From Stutzerimonas stutzeri (GTDB lineage: Bacteria > Pseudomonadota > Gammaproteobacteria > Pseudomonadales > Pseudomonadaceae), in the NCBI RefSeq assembly GCF_024448955.1, contig NZ_JAMOIH010000018.1:1-64000 (forward strand): 64,000 bases of DNA. Reading direction: 5' to 3'. Both the position numbers and the translations under genes were made by a program. The stretch's first letter is position 1. Each line of letters begins with the position of its first letter. A model generated the notes under the pieces. That model was not told the DNA's origin, ran no database searches, and was given only the letters and a program-made list of their open reading frames with translations. Shown one piece after another: positions 8,796 through 17,968 of this stretch.

Positions 8796-9062
8796 TTATA
8801 TTCCCATGTTCGCCAGCGTCTGCATGATGTTACGCAGCGTCATGGCGGTATTCGGATGGCTGACTTCGAAACGCTCTACTGCCAGGTTGACGCCATCGAC
8901 CAACGAATCGTTCTGTTCGACTATGCCTTGGTTCGCCAAGCGAAGCTCGATGTCCTGTGCAATGGCCTGTAGCGATGCGCGCTCCTCTTCGGTCAGCGGC
9001 GTGTCTTGGGCCAGCTGACTACGTAACTCTGCTAGCTGCGACTGCAGATCATGTTCCGGCAT
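8796..9062 (-). CDS. DUF4404 family protein
   Basis: An 88-residue acidic, helical protein (MPEHDLQSQLAELRSQLAQ...) with heptad-like leucines in residues 5-40 and a C-terminal FEVSHPNTAMTLRNIMQTL segment typical of the small DUF4404 family. It converges on queF and diverges from mlaA. It corresponds from memory to PA2805. No function is known. Confidence 0.85.
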   Translation of the reverse strand: MPEHDLQSQLAELRSQLAQDTPLTEEERASLQAIAQDIELRLANQGIVEQNDSLVDGVNLAVERFEVSHPNTAMTLRNIMQTLANMGI

Positions 9063-9272
9063 ATTCCTTCCCTCTTATTTCAGACTACGAATTCGCCAGC
9101 TCGATGAAGATGGAGTAAGCCAGCGGCCCGGGCTTGTCCTCCTTGGAGGGCGAGTCGTGCAGCGAAGTTCGCTCGCAGCCGCATGTCTGTTCGCTGCCGC
9201 AATCTTCAGAATGGATTTATACTGTTGCGCTTTGTTGGGCACGCCACCATTCGGGATAAGAGGAAGGCCGCG

Positions 9273-9974
9273 ATGCAAATGATCGGCAAGGATTGGATCG
9301 GATATGTCAGGGTCACGCTCGTCGCAGCGCTGACGGTATTTGGCGCGTCTTCGTTGCAGGCCGCCGAGGAGGATCCCTGGGAAGGCGTGAACAGGGTGGT
9401 GTTCAACTTCAACGACAAGCTCGATACCTACACGCTCAAGCCGCTCGCGCAGGGCTACCAGAAAGTCACGCCGAATTTCCTCGAAGACGGCATTGGTAAC
9501 GTGTTCAGCAACCTCGGCGATGTCGTGGTGCTGACCAACGATCTGCTGCAGGGCAAGGTTCGCGATGCTGGCATCGACACGAGCCGCATCCTGTTCAATA
9601 CCACCTTTGGCGTTCTCGGCTTCTTCGATGTGGCGACCCGCATGGGCCTGCAAAAGAACGACGAAGATTTCGGCCAGACGCTGGGTGCCTGGGGACTTGG
9701 CAGCGGACCTTATGTGGTGCTGCCGTTGCTCGGGCCGAGCACCGTGCGCGATGCGGCAGGGCGTGTGCCTGATGCCTTCCTGCAGCCTTATCCCCACATG
9801 GACCATGTACCGACCCGCAACGTGACGCGAGCGGTGAATGTGGTCGACCTGCGTGCCGGTCTGCTCTCGGCAGAGAAGATGATTACCGGTGACAAGTACA
9901 TCTTCGTTCGCAATGCCTATCTGCAGAACCGCGAGTTCCGCACGCAGGACGGGCAGGTCGAAGACGACTTCTGA
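9273..9974 (+). CDS. mlaA: MlaA/VacJ family protein
   Basis: A 233-residue envelope protein of the MlaA family, which removes misplaced phospholipids from the outer leaflet of the outer membrane and passes them to the Mla pathway. The mature part begins EEDPWEGVNRVVFNFNDKLD, followed by FLEDGIGNVFSNLGDVVVL and the conserved GPYVVLPLLGPSTVRDAAG segment. ATG 9273 has an AGAGGAAGG ribosome-binding site. The signal peptide ends LQAAEE and has no lipobox cysteine, unlike E. coli MlaA, so signal peptidase I processing is expected. No other mla genes are nearby, as usual for this family. Confidence 0.92.
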   Translation: MQMIGKDWIGYVRVTLVAALTVFGASSLQAAEEDPWEGVNRVVFNFNDKLDTYTLKPLAQGYQKVTPNFLEDGIGNVFSNLGDVVVLTNDLLQGKVRDAGIDTSRILFNTTFGVLGFFDVATRMGLQKNDEDFGQTLGAWGLGSGPYVVLPLLGPSTVRDAAGRVPDAFLQPYPHMDHVPTRNVTRAVNVVDLRAGLLSAEKMITGDKYIFVRNAYLQNREFRTQDGQVEDDF

Positions 9975-9986
9975 TCATTGTCGGCG

Positions 9987-10038
9987 ACGCCACGGGGATG
10001 ACGTGGCGTTCGCAGACCTCCGGCGCTCGTCAGCGCCG
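9987..10038 (+). terminator. two stem-loops after mlaA
   Basis: ACGCCACG (9987-9994) pairs with CGTGGCGT (10002-10009), and CGGCGCT (10021-10027) pairs with AGCGCCG (10032-10038), followed by GAGTGCCTTTTAG. They sit between convergent mlaA and the PilZ gene and probably end mlaA transcription; the second, with CTTTT after it, is the better terminator. Confidence 0.55.
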
Positions 10039-10046
10039 AGTGCCTT

Positions 10047-10346
10047 TTAGCTCATCAACAGGATGGCCAGCCCAAGGCTCTGCCGACCATCTTCATGCGT
10101 GCCGACTCGCACCACTTCGGTATCTGCTTCCAGTCCCTGCAACTGTTCATGCTCTGAAGGGATATTCACCCGTACCTTATCGCCCATCTGCAGGCTAGTC
10201 GGGGCCAGCACCTGCATGCCTGTGCTCGAAAGGTCCATGCAGATCGCGTCGTAGCGTTGGCCGTTATGGATAAGGGTGATCGCCGTCTCAATCTGCATGC
10301 GGATGAAGTCGCGTTTCTCGCTGTAGTCCCGATCACTCTGGCTCAT
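10047..10346 (-). CDS. PilZ domain-containing protein
   Basis: A 99-residue cytosolic protein. The c-di-GMP-binding PilZ pattern is visible: KRDFIRM near residue 10 for the RxxxR element, and DLSSTGMQV for the (D/N)xSxxG element. The first motif reads RDFIR, which keeps both arginines. ATG 10346 is chosen for its GAGGAAGAA ribosome-binding site; a start nine codons upstream is possible. It corresponds from memory to PA2799, next to rssB as here. The partner it regulates is unknown. Confidence 0.88.
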   Translation of the reverse strand: MSQSDRDYSEKRDFIRMQIETAITLIHNGQRYDAICMDLSSTGMQVLAPTSLQMGDKVRVNIPSEHEQLQGLEADTEVVRVGTHEDGRQSLGLAILLMS

Positions 10347-10551
10347 TTTTCTTCCTCTGAGTTTTGGTTGCATCAGTTCTTATAACGCCCGTTAATTAAG
10401 CCTGTAAAGCATAGGCGGGGCGGCAGCGCCTGGCTTGAAACGCAGATCGTATGGGAGTACCGTCTGCGCCTTGAAAAGATCCCTTGCTCCAGCGTTCGCG
10501 CGGGGGCCGATGCTTTCGCCAATCATCCTGGCGATACCGCCTGGTAGGAAC

Positions 10552-11739
10552 ATGCACAACCCAAGCGCGACGCTGCTGATCATAGATGACGACGATGTGG
10601 TACGAGCCAGCCTGGCCGCCTATCTGGATGACAGCGGTTTCAAAGTCCTGCAGGCACCTAGCGGGCCGGTAGGCATGGAGCTGTTCGAGGCCGAACAGCC
10701 GGATCTGGTGATCTGCGACCTGCGCATGCCGCAGATGGACGGTCTGGAGCTGATCCGCCAGATCAGCGAGCGCCAGGCCGACCTTCCGGTCATCGTGGTA
10801 TCCGGTGCCGGCGTGATGAGCGATGCCGTGGAAGCCCTGCGTCTGGGGGCGGCCGATTACCTGATCAAGCCCCTGGAAGACCTGGCAATGCTCGAACACT
10901 CGGTTCGCCGGGCGCTCGACCGGTCACGGTTGCGGATGGAGAACCGGCGCTACCGCGAGCAATTGGAAACCGCCAACCGCGATCTACAAGCCAGCCTGCA
11001 TCTGTTGCAGGAAGATCAGAATGCCGGTCGCCAGGTGCAGATGAACATGCTGCCTGTTACGCCCTACAGCATCGATGATTTCCAGTTCGCTCACCAAATC
11101 ATTCCCTCTCTTTATCTGTCCGGGGATTTCGTCGATTACTTCCGCGTGGACGAGCATCGGATCGGTTTCTATCTGGCTGATGTTTCGGGGCATGGCGCGT
11201 CTTCGGCGTTCGTCACGGCCTTGCTGAAGTTCATGACCACTCGCCTACTGTACGAGTCTCGACGGGGAAGGGGAGCACCGCGTGCGTTCAAACCGTCCGA
11301 AGTGCTCGATCACATCAACCGAGGGCTGATCAATTGCAAGCTTGGCAAGCATGTCACCATGCTGGGCGGGGTGATCGATCAGGAGCGCAACGTGCTGCAT
11401 TACAGCATTGGTGGGCATCTGCCGATGCCGGTGCTGTACTCCGGTGGGGCTGCGGCCTATCTGGAGGGACGGGGTTTGCCGGTTGGCCTGTTCGTCGAAG
11501 CGACCTACGATAACTATGAAATCGAGCTGCCCGAGGCTTTCAGCCTCACACTACTTTCCGATGGCATTCTGGACCTTTTGCCAGGTGACACGCTCAAAGA
11601 AAAGGAAGCAGGATTGCCCGGACTGGTTTCCGAAGCAGGGGGGACGCTGAATGGTCTTCAGCGAGTGTTCGGCCTGGCCGATCTCGAGGATATGCCCGAT
11701 GACATCGCGTTGCTGGTATTGAGCAGGAACCTTGCATGA
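10552..11739 (+). CDS. rssB: response regulator with PP2C-type phosphatase domain, RssB
   Basis: A 395-residue protein with an N-terminal receiver domain (residues 8-120, phospho-acceptor D56 in VICDLRMPQMDG) and a C-terminal SpoIIE/PP2C-like phosphatase domain (about 195-395) with YLADVSGHGASSAFVTAL and LLSDGILDLL. In Pseudomonas this protein and the STAS partner RssC are thought to control a sigma-factor or anti-sigma switch for stationary-phase and stress response. Unlike E. coli RssB, which binds RpoS for proteolysis, this one keeps a plausible metal-binding phosphatase site. ATG 10552 follows GTAGGAA. Its stop overlaps the rssC start by four bases. Confidence 0.9.
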   Translation: MHNPSATLLIIDDDDVVRASLAAYLDDSGFKVLQAPSGPVGMELFEAEQPDLVICDLRMPQMDGLELIRQISERQADLPVIVVSGAGVMSDAVEALRLGAADYLIKPLEDLAMLEHSVRRALDRSRLRMENRRYREQLETANRDLQASLHLLQEDQNAGRQVQMNMLPVTPYSIDDFQFAHQIIPSLYLSGDFVDYFRVDEHRIGFYLADVSGHGASSAFVTALLKFMTTRLLYESRRGRGAPRAFKPSEVLDHINRGLINCKLGKHVTMLGGVIDQERNVLHYSIGGHLPMPVLYSGGAAAYLEGRGLPVGLFVEATYDNYEIELPEAFSLTLLSDGILDLLPGDTLKEKEAGLPGLVSEAGGTLNGLQRVFGLADLEDMPDDIALLVLSRNLA

Positions 11740-12218
11740 GCACTGGTAAGATCCAGTTCGCCGAGCAGGACGGCACGTTCGTTCTCAAGTTCGTCGGCGA
11801 AATCCGGCTGACGCTTTGCTCGGCATTGGACGCAACGATCGAAAAAATCTTCTCATCGCTGAATTTCTCGGCGATCGTCATCGACCTCACCGAAAGCCGC
11901 AGCATCGACAGCACGACATTGGGGCTGCTGGCCAAGCTGTCGATTCTGTCCAGCCAGAAGATCGGCATGTTGCCTACGCTGGTTACGACGCACGCTGATA
12001 TCACGCGTCTGTTGCAGTCGATGGGCTTCGATCAGGTATTCAATATCGTCGATCAGCCGCTGCCGTCGCCAGAGCAGCTTGCCGACCTGCCTAGCCAGGA
12101 TCAGTCGGAAGACGTGGTGAAGAACAAAGTGCTCGAGGCCCACCGTATTCTGATGAGCCTCAATGAATCCAATCGCGAGGCCTTTCGCGACCTCGTGACG
12201 GCGTTGGAGCGCTCCTGA
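11736..12218 (+). CDS. rssC: STAS-domain anti-sigma factor antagonist RssC
   Basis: A 160-residue cytosolic protein. Residues 5-105 form a STAS domain with the phosphorylatable-serine region LTESRSIDSTTLGLLAKLS, as in SpoIIAA-type antagonists. A C-terminal helical tail of about 50 residues follows. The gene is coupled to rssB through an ATGA overlap, so RssB's phosphatase domain probably dephosphorylates this protein. The kinase or anti-sigma partner is not in the window. It converges on tal with a one-base gap. Confidence 0.88.
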   Translation: MSTGKIQFAEQDGTFVLKFVGEIRLTLCSALDATIEKIFSSLNFSAIVIDLTESRSIDSTTLGLLAKLSILSSQKIGMLPTLVTTHADITRLLQSMGFDQVFNIVDQPLPSPEQLADLPSQDQSEDVVKNKVLEAHRILMSLNESNREAFRDLVTALERS

Positions 12219-12219
12219 C

Positions 12220-13146
12220 CTAGCGTTTAGCTTCCAGCAGAGCTTCGAGTTTCTCCTGATCACGAGCGAACTGGCGGATGCCTTCGGCCAGCTTTTCGGT
12301 CGCCATCGGGTCTTCGTTCAAACCCCAGCGGAAACTGCTCTCATCCAGCGTGACGCGCGGCTCAGATGCGCGGCCTGGCGACAACTTACGTTCTAGTGTG
12401 CCGTCTTCCTGCGCCAGCTGGCTGAGCAGCTCCGGGCTTATCGTCAGACGGTCACAGCCCGCCAGGGCTTCGATCTGCCCCGTATTGCGGAAGCTCGCTC
12501 CCATTACCACCGTGTCGTAGCCGTGGGCCTTGTAGTAGTCGTAGATGCGACTGACCGACAGCACGCCTGGATCTTCGCTGCCGGTGTAATCACGGCCTTC
12601 GTGTTTCTTGTACCAGTCGTAGATCCGGCCCACGAACGGTGAAATGAGGAACACACCGGCCTCGGCACAGGCGACCGCTTGGGTGAAGGAGAACAGCAGC
12701 GTCAGATTGGTCTGGATGCCGGATTTTTCCAATTGCTCGGCGGCGCGGATGCCTTCCCAGGTGGAGGCCAGTTTGATCAGCACGCGATCCCGCGAGATGC
12801 CGGCCTGCTCGTACAGGCCGATCAGGCGTTCGCCGCGCTGCACCATCGCCTGGGTATCGAACGAAAGCCGCGCGTCGACCTCGGTGGAAATCCGCCCGGG
12901 GATCAGCTTGAGCACTTCCTGGCCGACCGCGACGGCAAATAGATCGCAGCCCAGCCCGATGTCACCGCCACAACGGGACATGGCGGCCTGCAGATGTTCC
13001 GCGTAACGGGGCAGGGCGGCGGCTTTGAGCAACAGCGAAGGATTGGTGGTGGCATCGACCGGCTGCAAGCGGGCAATGGCATCGAGATCGCCGGTGTCGG
13101 CGACGACGGTGGTGAACTGCTTGAGTTGTTCCAGCTTGGATGTCAT
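12220..13146 (-). CDS. tal: transaldolase
   Basis: A 308-residue cytosolic enzyme of the pentose phosphate pathway that moves a dihydroxyacetone unit between sedoheptulose-7-phosphate and glyceraldehyde-3-phosphate. It shows [13 protein letters not shown] near residue 31, the Schiff-base lysine K125 in [12 protein letters not shown], and [22 protein letters not shown] (quoted core [12 protein letters not shown]). Length and motifs fit the TalB class. It is on the minus strand 124 bases after dusA and may be read through from it. Confidence 0.96.
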   Translation of the reverse strand: MTSKLEQLKQFTTVVADTGDLDAIARLQPVDATTNPSLLLKAAALPRYAEHLQAAMSRCGGDIGLGCDLFAVAVGQEVLKLIPGRISTEVDARLSFDTQAMVQRGERLIGLYEQAGISRDRVLIKLASTWEGIRAAEQLEKSGIQTNLTLLFSFTQAVACAEAGVFLISPFVGRIYDWYKKHEGRDYTGSEDPGVLSVSRIYDYYKAHGYDTVVMGASFRNTGQIEALAGCDRLTISPELLSQLAQEDGTLERKLSPGRASEPRVTLDESSFRWGLNEDPMATEKLAEGIRQFARDQEKLEALLEAKR

Positions 13147-13270
13147 GGGGGCGCTCTATCCTCTGAGTTGGCATGACTGAACCCGAGGCCACCGAGCCAC
13201 TTGATGAGTGGATGGTCCGGGCGGACAGCACTTGGATTGGAAATGGTCCCGCGTGTTCCGCAAGACTATA

Positions 13271-14275
13271 TCAACGTCCTTCGAGCAGGCCGATCGCCTG
13301 ATCGAGAAGGATTAACGGCTCCTTCGTCTTATGGATATCGACCGATAACAACTGACGGAAACGTCGCGCACCTGGAAAGCCCAGACCCAGCCCCAACACA
13401 TGGCGCGTGATGTGATGCATCGAGCCGCCCGCCCTTAGATGTTGCTGGATGTAAGGTCGCATCCGCGTCAGCGCCTCGGCGCGGCTGACGCTCGATTCAT
13501 GGCTGCCGAACAGCCGAGCGTCCACTTGCGCGAGCAAATACGGATTGTGATAGGCCTCGCGTCCAAGCATCACACCATCGAAGCGTTGAAGGTGCGCCTC
13601 GCATTCGTCCAGCGTCTTGATGCCGCCGTTGAGGATGATTTCCAGGTCCGGGAAATCGTCTTTGAGCTGCGCGGCAATGTCATAACGCAAGGGTGGAACC
13701 TCGCGATTTTCTTTGGGCGACAGCCCCTCGAGAATGGCAATGCGCGCGTGCACAGTAAAACTGCGGCAGCCCGCTTCGCGAACCTGACCGACGAAATCGC
13801 AGAGTTCGGCGTAGCTGTCGCGCCCGTTGATGCCGATTCGATGTTTGACCGTCACGTCGATGCCGACGGCGTCCCGCATCGCTTTCACGCAATCGGCCAC
13901 CAGCGCCGGATGGGCCATCAGACAGGCGCCGATCATGTTGTTCTGCACGCGATCACTGGGGCAGCCGACGTTGAGATTTACCTCGTCGTAGCCCGCCGCT
14001 TCGGCCAACTTTGCGCAAGCTGCCAGCTCCGCCGGCACGCTGCCGCCGAGTTGTAAGGCAAGGGGATGCTCCGCTTCGTCATGGCGAAGGAAACGCTCCG
14101 CATCACCATTGATCAGCGCACCCGTCGTGACCATTTCGGTGTAGAGCAGGGCGTGTTGGGACAGTTGACGCAGAAAATACCGGCAATGGTGATCGGTCCA
14201 ATCCATCATGGGCGCAACGGAGAAGCGGCGCGATGGAGAGCGGGGCGTGGTTATCGGGGCAGGACGGTTTTCCAT
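13271..14275 (-). CDS. dusA: tRNA-dihydrouridine(20/20a) synthase DusA
   Basis: A 334-residue FMN enzyme that reduces uridine 20/20a in the D-loop of tRNA. It begins with the TIM barrel SVAPMMDWTDHHCRYFLRQL, has the catalytic cysteine C105 in VNLNVGCPSDRV, and KHRIGINGRDSYAEL and LNGGIKTLDECEAHL further on, which fit the DusA subgroup. ATG 14275 is chosen because the alternative at 14317 adds non-conserved residues; neither has a strong ribosome-binding site. Confidence 0.95.
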   Translation of the reverse strand: MENRPAPITTPRSPSRRFSVAPMMDWTDHHCRYFLRQLSQHALLYTEMVTTGALINGDAERFLRHDEAEHPLALQLGGSVPAELAACAKLAEAAGYDEVNLNVGCPSDRVQNNMIGACLMAHPALVADCVKAMRDAVGIDVTVKHRIGINGRDSYAELCDFVGQVREAGCRSFTVHARIAILEGLSPKENREVPPLRYDIAAQLKDDFPDLEIILNGGIKTLDECEAHLQRFDGVMLGREAYHNPYLLAQVDARLFGSHESSVSRAEALTRMRPYIQQHLRAGGSMHHITRHVLGLGLGFPGARRFRQLLSVDIHKTKEPLILLDQAIGLLEGR

Positions 14276-14505
14276 CGGGTTCCGGAGTGTTGAATAGATA
14301 CTTGATGACTGGGGCACTTTTAGCGTCTAAGAACGTGATGTACCAGAGGCCATTTCAGCTCAAAAAGCTGATGAGGCGGCCAGATGAGCCGCTTGGAATG
14401 CGCGCAAGTTTATCAGGAGAGCTGCGCGCAAGGGCGGCTCAGGCGCGGGAAGTGTCGGAGTTGAGGGGGATCTGGTAGGCCTCAAGGCATCTCGCGTCCA
14501 TTCAG

Positions 14506-14540
14506 ATCCTGCCCATACGCCTCGTGCACATGGGCAGGAT
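14506..14540. terminator. perfect 11-bp stem-loop after the curlin gene
   Basis: ATCCTGCCCAT (14506-14516) and ATGGGCAGGAT (14530-14540) are exact inverted copies with a 13-base loop, 23 bases beyond the curlin gene stop. There is no T-run on either strand, so it may stabilise the 3' end or act with Rho rather than serve as an intrinsic terminator. Confidence 0.45.
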
Positions 14541-14562
14541 CGGCTCGCCGTTGGGGATGCGC

Positions 14563-15606
14563 CTATCGCTGAGTGACGTTGGCGATGTTGCCATTTCCGT
14601 TCTGGATAATGCTGGCGGAGTTGGTGGTATACGTCAGCGTATCCTGCCAAAGGGACGCTTGGTTCCCGTGCCCCGTCTGGTTGATCAACGCTTCGTGAGC
14701 ATGGAACCCTTGGTAGGCTTCGATCCGGTTGTCAGAGCCAAGTTGAGCAATCTCAATGCTGTTGTCGTCGCCCACTTGGGCAATATCGACAACGTTATAG
14801 TCGCCCTCCGAATAGCCGGTAATGCTTGAGCCTTGTCCGCCGAAGGACGCATATAGCTCGTTTCCAACGCCTTGCTGACGGTAATCCAAGACGCTGTAGC
14901 CGTCGCCGGACCTGATCTGTGCATTGTTGGCGTTGCCGATCTGCTGAAGGAAAACGTCTCCAGCAGGATAGCGACTGGAAACCTGATAGATGTCTGCCTG
15001 GTTGGCGGTACCGTCCTGATCGACCACGGCAAAACCACCGCCAATCCCGAAGCTCACTTGTTGCAGCTGAACCAGGTTATCGCTTCCCTGCTGTTGCAGG
15101 TCTGCGGTGCTAAAGCCGGATTGGTCCACATGGATGACGTTGTCCTGCCCCACCGACACCGCGTCGAGCTGGTTGCCAACCCAGGACTGCGTTGCGTCGA
15201 GACGATTGCCAGTGCCCTCTTGGTGAACCGCCGCGGTCGATGACAACTCGCCGAGGTATTCACGTTGCTCCACCTGAGCGCTGTTTGAGTCGCCTGTTTG
15301 ATGGATCTCGATGCTGGCCATGCCCGACCGGTCGCCATGTATCTGATAGACAGTGGCCGAGTTCAGCGAGCCCAGCTGGTCGATGCTCGCCTCGCTTTCT
15401 TGGTCATTAATACCGGTCTGCTCGGTGAGTGCGCTGTTCTCGGCACCGTTTTGCATAATGTATGAGCGTTGTAGCCCGCCGCTCTGTTGCTGCTCTGCGA
15501 CATTGTTAATACCGGTCTGGCTTATTTCGGCGATGTGTTCGCTGGCGATTACGCTACTGCTTGCCGCCAGCAGCAATGCTGCTGCGAGAGGAGTCATACG
15601 AGTCAC
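14563..15606 (-). CDS. curlin-repeat (functional amyloid-like) secreted protein
   Basis: A 347-residue protein with a signal peptide (MTRMTPLAAALLLAASSSVI, cut near IA-SEH) and no cysteines. The whole mature chain is built of imperfect 20-28 residue repeats. I count 13 copies of QxGxxN (QTGINN, QNGAEN, QLGSLN, QTGDSN, QEGTGN, QQGSDN, QDGTAN, QIGNAN, QQGVGN, QVGDDN, QLGSDN, QTGHGN, QNGNGN), the hallmark of CsgA/CsgB curlin units that stack into cross-beta fibres. It is more than twice the length of E. coli CsgA. The start is GTG with GGAG eight bases upstream; an ATG three codons later is possible. No csgE/F/G secretion genes are in the window. Confidence 0.82.
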   Translation of the reverse strand: MTRMTPLAAALLLAASSSVIASEHIAEISQTGINNVAEQQQSGGLQRSYIMQNGAENSALTEQTGINDQESEASIDQLGSLNSATVYQIHGDRSGMASIEIHQTGDSNSAQVEQREYLGELSSTAAVHQEGTGNRLDATQSWVGNQLDAVSVGQDNVIHVDQSGFSTADLQQQGSDNLVQLQQVSFGIGGGFAVVDQDGTANQADIYQVSSRYPAGDVFLQQIGNANNAQIRSGDGYSVLDYRQQGVGNELYASFGGQGSSITGYSEGDYNVVDIAQVGDDNSIEIAQLGSDNRIEAYQGFHAHEALINQTGHGNQASLWQDTLTYTTNSASIIQNGNGNIANVTQR

Positions 15607-15791
15607 GGGAATCTCTCCTGTTCATGATGGATGGGCTCCGTACATCACAGGCGAAGCAATGAGATTGTTGTCGGTTCGTTTATCTGCCGGTATAGATCGA
15701 AGGGCTCAAATTCCGATGGCCTGGGATTAGTACCTGAGATGAAGGCTCATCTCGTATCGTTCGACCGGCAACCATGTCTCGCTGGGTTCCG

Positions 15792-16121
15792 CTAACCGCC
15801 GCTAATCGCTGACAGCATTCCAATCACACCGAGCAGGGCGCCGAGTGGCACGACCCACCGCTGGCGCCATGCGAGCGTCAGGCCGACCGTCACCCCAGCA
15901 AACATCAGCTGTGTCAACGCAATCACCAGGCCAATCGCTAGCCCTGACGATGCGGTATTCAGCAGAGCTGCGCCGAGGAACAGTCCGGACGCTGTGGCAC
16001 GCAGCCAGCGCTGTCGTCTGGGTGTCGGGGCGGTGTTGAACACCGCTCGATGGTGTCGAGCCATTGCCAGGCAGAGCGCCAGCATCGCCAGGTACGCCAG
16101 TGCGAATGCGAGCAGGATCAT
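15792..16121 (-). CDS. DUF3325 family membrane protein
   Basis: A 109-residue inner-membrane protein (MILLAFALAYLAMLALCLAM...) with about four hydrophobic segments and the HHRAVF loop after the first. It matches the DUF3325 proteins that follow PepSY membrane proteins in siderophore uptake operons. Its ATG overlaps the stop of the PepSY gene (bases 16118-16121). A role as accessory to iron release in the periplasm or inner membrane is inferred from context only. Confidence 0.82.
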   Translation of the reverse strand: MILLAFALAYLAMLALCLAMARHHRAVFNTAPTPRRQRWLRATASGLFLGAALLNTASSGLAIGLVIALTQLMFAGVTVGLTLAWRQRWVVPLGALLGVIGMLSAISGG

Positions 16122-17650
16122 GGTGCCAACTCCTGTTGCCGAGTAGCCGGGCGTGTCTCCTCGCGTGCCGGTTTCTTCGTTTGTGGGCTGCGAAGCGAGT
16201 ACCAGGCACATAGGCTGCCGACGAGCAACAACACTGCATCGATACCCGCCAGCATCAGGTCCCCACGGGCGAGGCTTGCCAGAAGATGCCCCTCCGGTGT
16301 CGTCAGGCCGTTAAGCAGCGGCAGGCCCAGCGCGAGTATCGCCAGCAAGGCGGATAGCCAGCGAGACAGTCCGAGCGGTTGCCGACGACTCAGGTAGGCG
16401 AACACCGCGACGGCCAGCCAGGCCAGGGAGAAGCACCAGGCCTCGGCAGCGCCACGCTCAGCCAATGTGTCGGGTAGGAGACGATTCGCCCAAAGCAATG
16501 CGAGCGAGGCGATAGGCATGCCAAAGAACACCGCGCCGTTGAGCGCGCGCACGATTTCGATGCCTCGAATTTGCCGTCCCTCACGCTTGCGTAGCCATAC
16601 GCCGGTGCCGGCAATCAGCATGGCGCAGCCGGCCAGTCCGAGCAGGCCGTATAACAGCCGCACGATATGCCCGCCGAATTGCGCCATGTGCAGTCCCACC
16701 AGCCATATGTAGGCGCGATAGCCGGCCGGAGCCTGCTGCTGATGAAGAAGCTCGCCGGTGAATGCGTCGTAACTCAGGGCGTCCTGTGGCGAGCCGATGC
16801 GCGATGGATCGAAGCGACGCACGCTGACCACGGCGGATGCATCGGATGGATGCTCGACGATGATCCAACCGATCCCTGCGCCATCCCAACGCTCGCGGGC
16901 GTCGGTCAGCAGCGTCTCGAGCGGGGCGAACTGACCCGGTGGCTGGTTCAGTTCGTTGCGGTGATAGCCGCCCTGCACCTCTTCATAAAAGGCGAGCGGG
17001 TCGCCTCCGTACGCCACCATCGCCCCGGCGGGCATGTAGGATGCAACGAACACCGCCACACCGGTGTACGCCAATATCAGATGGAAGGGCAGGCCGATGA
17101 CTCCGAACAGGTTATGCGCGTCGAGCCAGGCGCGTTGACCGTTCGCTTGTGGACGCAGGGTGAAGAAGTCCTTGAATATCCTGCGATGCACGATGATGCC
17201 CGACACCAGCGCCACCAGCATGAACATGCCGGCCAGGCCAACGATGTACATGCCGATCGTTCCGGCGTGCAGGTTGTAATGCAGTGTGAAGAAAAACTCG
17301 CCGCCGACTGTTTCGGGCATGGGCCGCCCGGTGCGAGGATCGAATGCGACGCGACCGCGGGTCCCGGATTCATCTTCTTCCCAGCCCAGCCGCCAGTAAG
17401 GCTCGCGTTCGGTTGGACCATGCAGCCAATAGGCATGCAGAGGTGCCTGCACGTTTGCCTGCACCCAGTTGCCGACGTCGGTGGCGGTCATCGCGGTCGC
17501 TGCAGGCGTATGCAGGGCGGGCCGCATCCAGCGCTCCAGCTCCTTGTCGAAGCAGGCCAGCGTGCCGGCGAAGATGATCACGAACAGCAACCAACTGGGC
17601 AGTAGACCGCCCCAGGTGTGCAGCCCGGCCATGGATTGACGAAGCGTCAT
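16118..17650 (-). CDS. PepSY-associated TM helix protein (probable siderophore-iron reductase)
   Basis: A 510-residue inner-membrane protein with four to five helices and a large periplasmic part. It begins MTLRQSMAGLHTWGGLLPSW, and the motifs are those of the PepSY_TM family: a HTWGG helix, FTLHYNLHAGTIGMYIVGLAG, then HRRIFKDFFTLRP and AQFGGHIVRLLYGLLGLAG. Histidines in these helices probably bind haem. Relatives such as FoxB and FpvG take part in reductive release of iron from siderophores. ATG 17650 is chosen since it overlaps the preceding stop. The substrate siderophore is unknown. Confidence 0.88.
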   Translation of the reverse strand: MTLRQSMAGLHTWGGLLPSWLLFVIIFAGTLACFDKELERWMRPALHTPAATAMTATDVGNWVQANVQAPLHAYWLHGPTEREPYWRLGWEEDESGTRGRVAFDPRTGRPMPETVGGEFFFTLHYNLHAGTIGMYIVGLAGMFMLVALVSGIIVHRRIFKDFFTLRPQANGQRAWLDAHNLFGVIGLPFHLILAYTGVAVFVASYMPAGAMVAYGGDPLAFYEEVQGGYHRNELNQPPGQFAPLETLLTDARERWDGAGIGWIIVEHPSDASAVVSVRRFDPSRIGSPQDALSYDAFTGELLHQQQAPAGYRAYIWLVGLHMAQFGGHIVRLLYGLLGLAGCAMLIAGTGVWLRKREGRQIRGIEIVRALNGAVFFGMPIASLALLWANRLLPDTLAERGAAEAWCFSLAWLAVAVFAYLSRRQPLGLSRWLSALLAILALGLPLLNGLTTPEGHLLASLARGDLMLAGIDAVLLLVGSLCAWYSLRSPQTKKPAREETRPATRQQELAP

Positions 17651-17943
17651 GGCCGGGTCCTCCACTCGACGGACAGGTACGCGCCGAGGAACAAGAGGGC
17701 GGCCAGCACGGCGATCAGCAACCAGGCGGCGAGAGCGCTACGAGCGGCGAAGGCGTAGATGACTGCCGCGACCCAGACGGCGAAGCAGAGCAGGCTGGCC
17801 GTCACGACCCGGTCAGGACGCGGTAACGGCAGATACACAGAGAAAAATGCCGTGAAACCATAGGCCAACGCATAGCCACCGAAAAGCGCGGCGGAAATGC
17901 GCCCGGCCAGATTGGCGAGGCGGGACGATGCGAGTGTAGTCAT
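17647..17943 (-). CDS. DUF3649 family membrane protein
   Basis: A 98-residue inner-membrane protein with three hydrophobic segments (starting MTTLASSRLANLAGRISAAL; GYALAYGFTAFFSVYLPLPR in the middle). It matches DUF3649, found beside TonB-dependent receptors and PepSY proteins. Its stop overlaps the PepSY start, and it begins 25 bases after the receptor stop, so the four genes form one operon. The function is not known. Confidence 0.82.
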   Translation of the reverse strand: MTTLASSRLANLAGRISAALFGGYALAYGFTAFFSVYLPLPRPDRVVTASLLCFAVWVAAVIYAFAARSALAAWLLIAVLAALLFLGAYLSVEWRTRP

Positions 17944-17968
17944 TTGTGCAGACTCCGATATTCGTCCA

